Positions 61,637 to 64,000 of a stretch of DNA of 64,000 nt are shown here, one piece after another; the first letter of the stretch is position 1, and each line of letters begins with the position of its first letter. The DNA is from Limnohabitans_A sp048020265. Its GTDB lineage: Bacteria > Pseudomonadota > Gammaproteobacteria > Burkholderiales > Burkholderiaceae_C. The notes under the pieces were generated by a model. It did not search any database, was not told where the DNA came from, and worked only from the letters and a program-made list of their open reading frames with translations. The stretch is taken from contig NZ_CP171843.1 in assembly GCF_048020265.1 (NCBI RefSeq), positions 2,728,001 to 2,792,000 on the forward strand, given 5' to 3'. Position numbers and translations under genes: made by a program.

Positions 61637-62779
61637 ATGCCCACACCCCCGCTGCCCATCCCGGCTGATGACAAAGACCTTGCAGACCAGGCGCGCCCCG
61701 GCCATGGCGTACCTTCACAAGACCCGGACTCCGCCGCGCAGTTCACCTTGAACCCCGAAGAGGCCCAACGCGAATCCGATTCGGTACTGAAGGCAGGTGG
61801 CATGGTGGCCGGCGCGGCCACGGGTGCAGCCGCAGGTGCTGGCATTGGCGTCTTGGTCGGCGGCCCCATGGGGGCGATGGTCGGTGTTGGGGTGGGGGCG
61901 GTGGTCGGTGCTTTGGGCGGCACAGCCGCCACGGTGCTCGCGCAAGAAGCCAGCCACACACCTTCAGCCCCAGCCACCCCCATACACCTGCACATCGAAG
62001 ACACGGCTGGCCACGGCCGCCCGGTGGTGTTGATCCACGGATGGCCCTTGACGGCGCAGGCCTGGCGACCTCAGGTATCGGTGCTGCAGACAGCGGGTTA
62101 CCGTGTGGTGACCTATGACCGCCGTGGCTTTGGGCGCTCAGACAAACCGGATTCGGACTACAGCTACGACACCTTGGCCGACGACTTGCAACAGGTCCTG
62201 ACGCAGTGCAATCTGCAAGATGCGACGCTGGTCGGCTTTTCCATGGGCGGCGGGGAAGTGGCGCGTTACATCGCCCGCCACGGTCAGTCACGCTTGCACA
62301 GTGTGGTGTTTGCAGCGGCGGTGCCGCCTTGCCTGATGCAGTCCGCCGACAACCCTGAGGGTCCGCTGACCCCCGACGCTGCCCACGCCTCCAGACAGGC
62401 CCTGGCGCAGGACCGTGATGCTTTTTTTGAGACCTTCACCCAGCGGTTTTTCTCCGCACACGGCGTGTTGTGCGTCAGCGAGCTCGAACGCAACGAAGCC
62501 ATCGCCCTGTGTCGTCAGTCGGCGCAACATGCGGCGCTGGCTTGCATGGACGCTTTCAGTACCACCGACTTCCGCAGCGACCTGAAACAGATCACCGTGC
62601 CCATGCTGGTGATCCATGGTGACGCCGCTGCGATCGTGCCCATCGAAGGCTCTGGCGAACGCACACACCAGGCCATAGTCCACAGCCAGATGGTGCGTGT
62701 GGGCGGTGCACCGCATGGCCTGAATGTGTCGCATGCGCAGGCATTCAACAAAGCCCTGCTGTCCTTCTTGCAAGTCTGA
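61637..62779 (+). CDS. glycine-zipper / alpha/beta hydrolase fusion
   Basis: A 380-residue protein. The first 110 residues contain a polar start and a glycine-zipper stretch (VAGAATGAAAGAGIGVLVGG, then VGVGVGAVVGALGG) that can insert in or span a membrane. The rest is a non-haem haloperoxidase-like alpha/beta hydrolase: VVLIHGWPLTAQAW, nucleophile in LVGFSMGGGEVARY, Asp in HGDAAAIVP and His near GGAPHGLN. AGGAG precedes the ATG. The fusion suggests a membrane-tethered hydrolase. Confidence 0.82.
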   Translation: MPTPPLPIPADDKDLADQARPGHGVPSQDPDSAAQFTLNPEEAQRESDSVLKAGGMVAGAATGAAAGAGIGVLVGGPMGAMVGVGVGAVVGALGGTAATVLAQEASHTPSAPATPIHLHIEDTAGHGRPVVLIHGWPLTAQAWRPQVSVLQTAGYRVVTYDRRGFGRSDKPDSDYSYDTLADDLQQVLTQCNLQDATLVGFSMGGGEVARYIARHGQSRLHSVVFAAAVPPCLMQSADNPEGPLTPDAAHASRQALAQDRDAFFETFTQRFFSAHGVLCVSELERNEAIALCRQSAQHAALACMDAFSTTDFRSDLKQITVPMLVIHGDAAAIVPIEGSGERTHQAIVHSQMVRVGGAPHGLNVSHAQAFNKALLSFLQV

Positions 62780-62825
62780 GCGGGCGGCCTGACTCCCCAA
62801 AGACGCCCGTCCATGGGCACGCCTC

Positions 62826-63758
62826 TCAACAGTTCATGCAAGCCGCCAAGGCCTTGGCGGTTTGCAGCCGCGTCTCCTCGACCAGAAAATCCAGAAAAAC
62901 CCGGGTGCGCTGAGGCATGAATTTGCGGGTGGGCACGGCCGCGTACATGCTCAATCGGCCCGTGATCCAGGGGGCCAGAACGCGCACCAACTCACCGCGT
63001 GTCAAATAGGGCGCCACCATGTCCACCGCCACGGACGTGATGCCCGCGCCATCGATCGCCGCACGCAGCAAGCTGTCGGTGTGGTTGACCAGCAGCACGG
63101 GCTGGATGTCGACCTCGGTGGGCTGGGTCGGGTTGTCGGGGCACCACATTTGCCACACACGCGGCCGGATGTGGGGCATTTTCAGGCGCAGGCAATCGTG
63201 CTGCACCAGCTCCTGCGGATGCTGCGGCGCACCACGTCGGCGCAAATAATCGGGCGAGGCCACCAAAATGGCCTCGGACTCCAGCACCTTGCGCGCCACC
63301 ACATCGCCGTCAAAACTTTCGTCGGTGCCCAACAAGGTGATGTCGAAATCCTCGATGGGCGGCTCTCGCAAAGTCTCCACCTCGAGCTCTATCAGGATCT
63401 TGGGGTAGCGCCTGCGGAACTCGGCCAGCAAAGGCGAAATCACATAGGTCGCCAAGACCGGTGGCGCGTGCAGGCGCAGCAGACCCGCCAGCTCGGTGGT
63501 CTGGGCGCTGACCACCGCATCGGCTTCGTCGATGTCTTGCAGGATGCTGCGCACGCGGCCAAGGTATTGCTGTCCTGCTTCGGTCAGCGACAAACGGCGG
63601 GTCGAGCGCTGCAACAAGCGCGTGCCCAGGTGGTCCTCCAGATCGGCGACCAAGCGCGTCACCACAGGCGCCGACATGTCCAGCGCACGGGCCGCAGCGG
63701 CAAAACCGCCCTCGCTCACCACGCGCTCGAACACACGCATCGATAACAAACGGTCCAT
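62826..63758 (-). CDS. LysR-family transcriptional regulator
   Basis: A 310-residue LysR regulator: MDRLLSMRVFERVVSEGGFA and AALDMSAPVVTRLVADLE-type helix-turn-helix, LLQRSTRRLSLTEAGQQYL linker, and effector domain with LRLHAPPVLATYVISPLLAEF. Start at 63758 has TTGGAG upstream. It is divergent from an exported protein beginning at 63967, whose expression it may control through the 63807-63834 repeat. Confidence 0.93.
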   Translation of the reverse strand: MDRLLSMRVFERVVSEGGFAAAARALDMSAPVVTRLVADLEDHLGTRLLQRSTRRLSLTEAGQQYLGRVRSILQDIDEADAVVSAQTTELAGLLRLHAPPVLATYVISPLLAEFRRRYPKILIELEVETLREPPIEDFDITLLGTDESFDGDVVARKVLESEAILVASPDYLRRRGAPQHPQELVQHDCLRLKMPHIRPRVWQMWCPDNPTQPTEVDIQPVLLVNHTDSLLRAAIDGAGITSVAVDMVAPYLTRGELVRVLAPWITGRLSMYAAVPTRKFMPQRTRVFLDFLVEETRLQTAKALAACMNC

Positions 63759-63806
63759 GGCGCACTCCAAAACGGGATTTCAAGCCCTCTATTGTTCCGC
63801 ATTTAG

Positions 63807-63834
63807 AAACAACCCAATGTATTTTTGGTTGTTT
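63807..63834. promoter_or_regulatory. operator-like inverted repeat between lysR and the next gene
   Basis: AAACAACC (63807-63814) and GGTTGTTT (63827-63834) are exact complements 12 bases apart, in the intergenic region between two divergent genes. This is a plausible LysR binding site. Confidence 0.55.
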
Positions 63835-63966
63835 TTCTATGGATTCAGAAATTTTACAGTTCAACCCATCGATGCAGCGCTTTCAACCCATGCGGCACCG
63901 ACCAGGCCAAAAGCCCAGTCCAAAAGACCGGCGGCCTGTTTTTTCAACTTTCAAGGAAACCTCATC

Positions 63967-64000
63967 ATGAACCGCTCGACCTTCTCCGCCATCGCCCTCG
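63967..64000 (+). CDS. exported protein, first 11 codons only
   Basis: The frame starts MNRSTFSAIAL and is cut by the window edge. AAGGAAA lies ten bases upstream. The basic then hydrophobic beginning fits a signal peptide. The gene is probably the target of the divergent LysR regulator; in this family a tripartite tricarboxylate binding protein would be common, but that is a guess. Confidence 0.6.
   Translation, partial: MNRSTFSAIAL

Overview
The window reads as chromosomal DNA of a high-GC betaproteobacterium, most likely Burkholderiales, family Comamonadaceae (Limnohabitans/Rhodoferax-like). This is an inference from protein flavour (long C-terminal tail on ribosomal protein S3, TorF-GlnK-AmtB block, LysR/mmsA pair, many TRAP and CoA-dependent catabolic genes) and from codon use; no rRNA or tRNA gene is present to confirm it.

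Layout. 1-4.9 kb: end of a CoA-transferase gene, an esterase-like hydrolase, DUF4197, a TlpA-like thioredoxin, a cytochrome c'/cytochrome b pair, a GNAT enzyme and a Prx5-type peroxiredoxin. 4.9-15.1 kb (minus strand): str and S10 ribosomal clusters in the order rpsL-rpsG-fusA-tuf-rpsJ, then rplC-rplD-rplW-rplB-rpsS-rplV-rpsC-rplP-rpmC-rpsQ, closed by a strong terminator. Two good sigma70 promoters (before rpsL and, inside the block, before rplC) split it into two transcription units. 15.1-25 kb: D,D-carboxypeptidase, a hydrolase/ferredoxin pair, VanZ, hemJ, hemB, a CorA-type channel and small metabolic genes. A promoter/terminator-bounded candidate small RNA lies between hemJ and hemB. 25-32 kb: LysR-mmsA with an operator-like palindrome and a long REP-like hairpin, an AT-rich islet with a lipoprotein and a DUF4105 protein, and a GMC oxidoreductase. 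32-39.9 kb: transporters, alanine racemase, DedA, glutathione peroxidase, and a VOC-YafY-GyrI-EVE operon. 40-41.2 kb: a lone AAA/DUF4143 ATPase under a large palindromic promoter.

41.2-53.3 kb is the most distinctive part: glcF and glcE without glcD, then a minus-strand catabolic block (SMP-30 lactonase, fused TRAP permease, TRAP binding protein, acyl-CoA ligase, SCP2-type thiolase, SDR dehydrogenase, two PPC/DUF296 proteins) divergent from a LysR regulator. It looks like import, CoA activation, oxidation and cleavage of an unidentified organic acid.

53.4-64 kb: amtB-glnK-porin behind a near-consensus sigma54 promoter, a YifB/ComM ATPase, an MFS transporter, a sulfur module (double rhodanese, YeeE-type thiosulfate carrier, an unlisted 55-residue membrane ORF), a glycine-zipper/hydrolase fusion, a LysR gene and the first codons of an exported protein. 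Two downstream ORFs (28.2 kb and 60.2 kb) carry an intrinsic-terminator hairpin inside their first codons.
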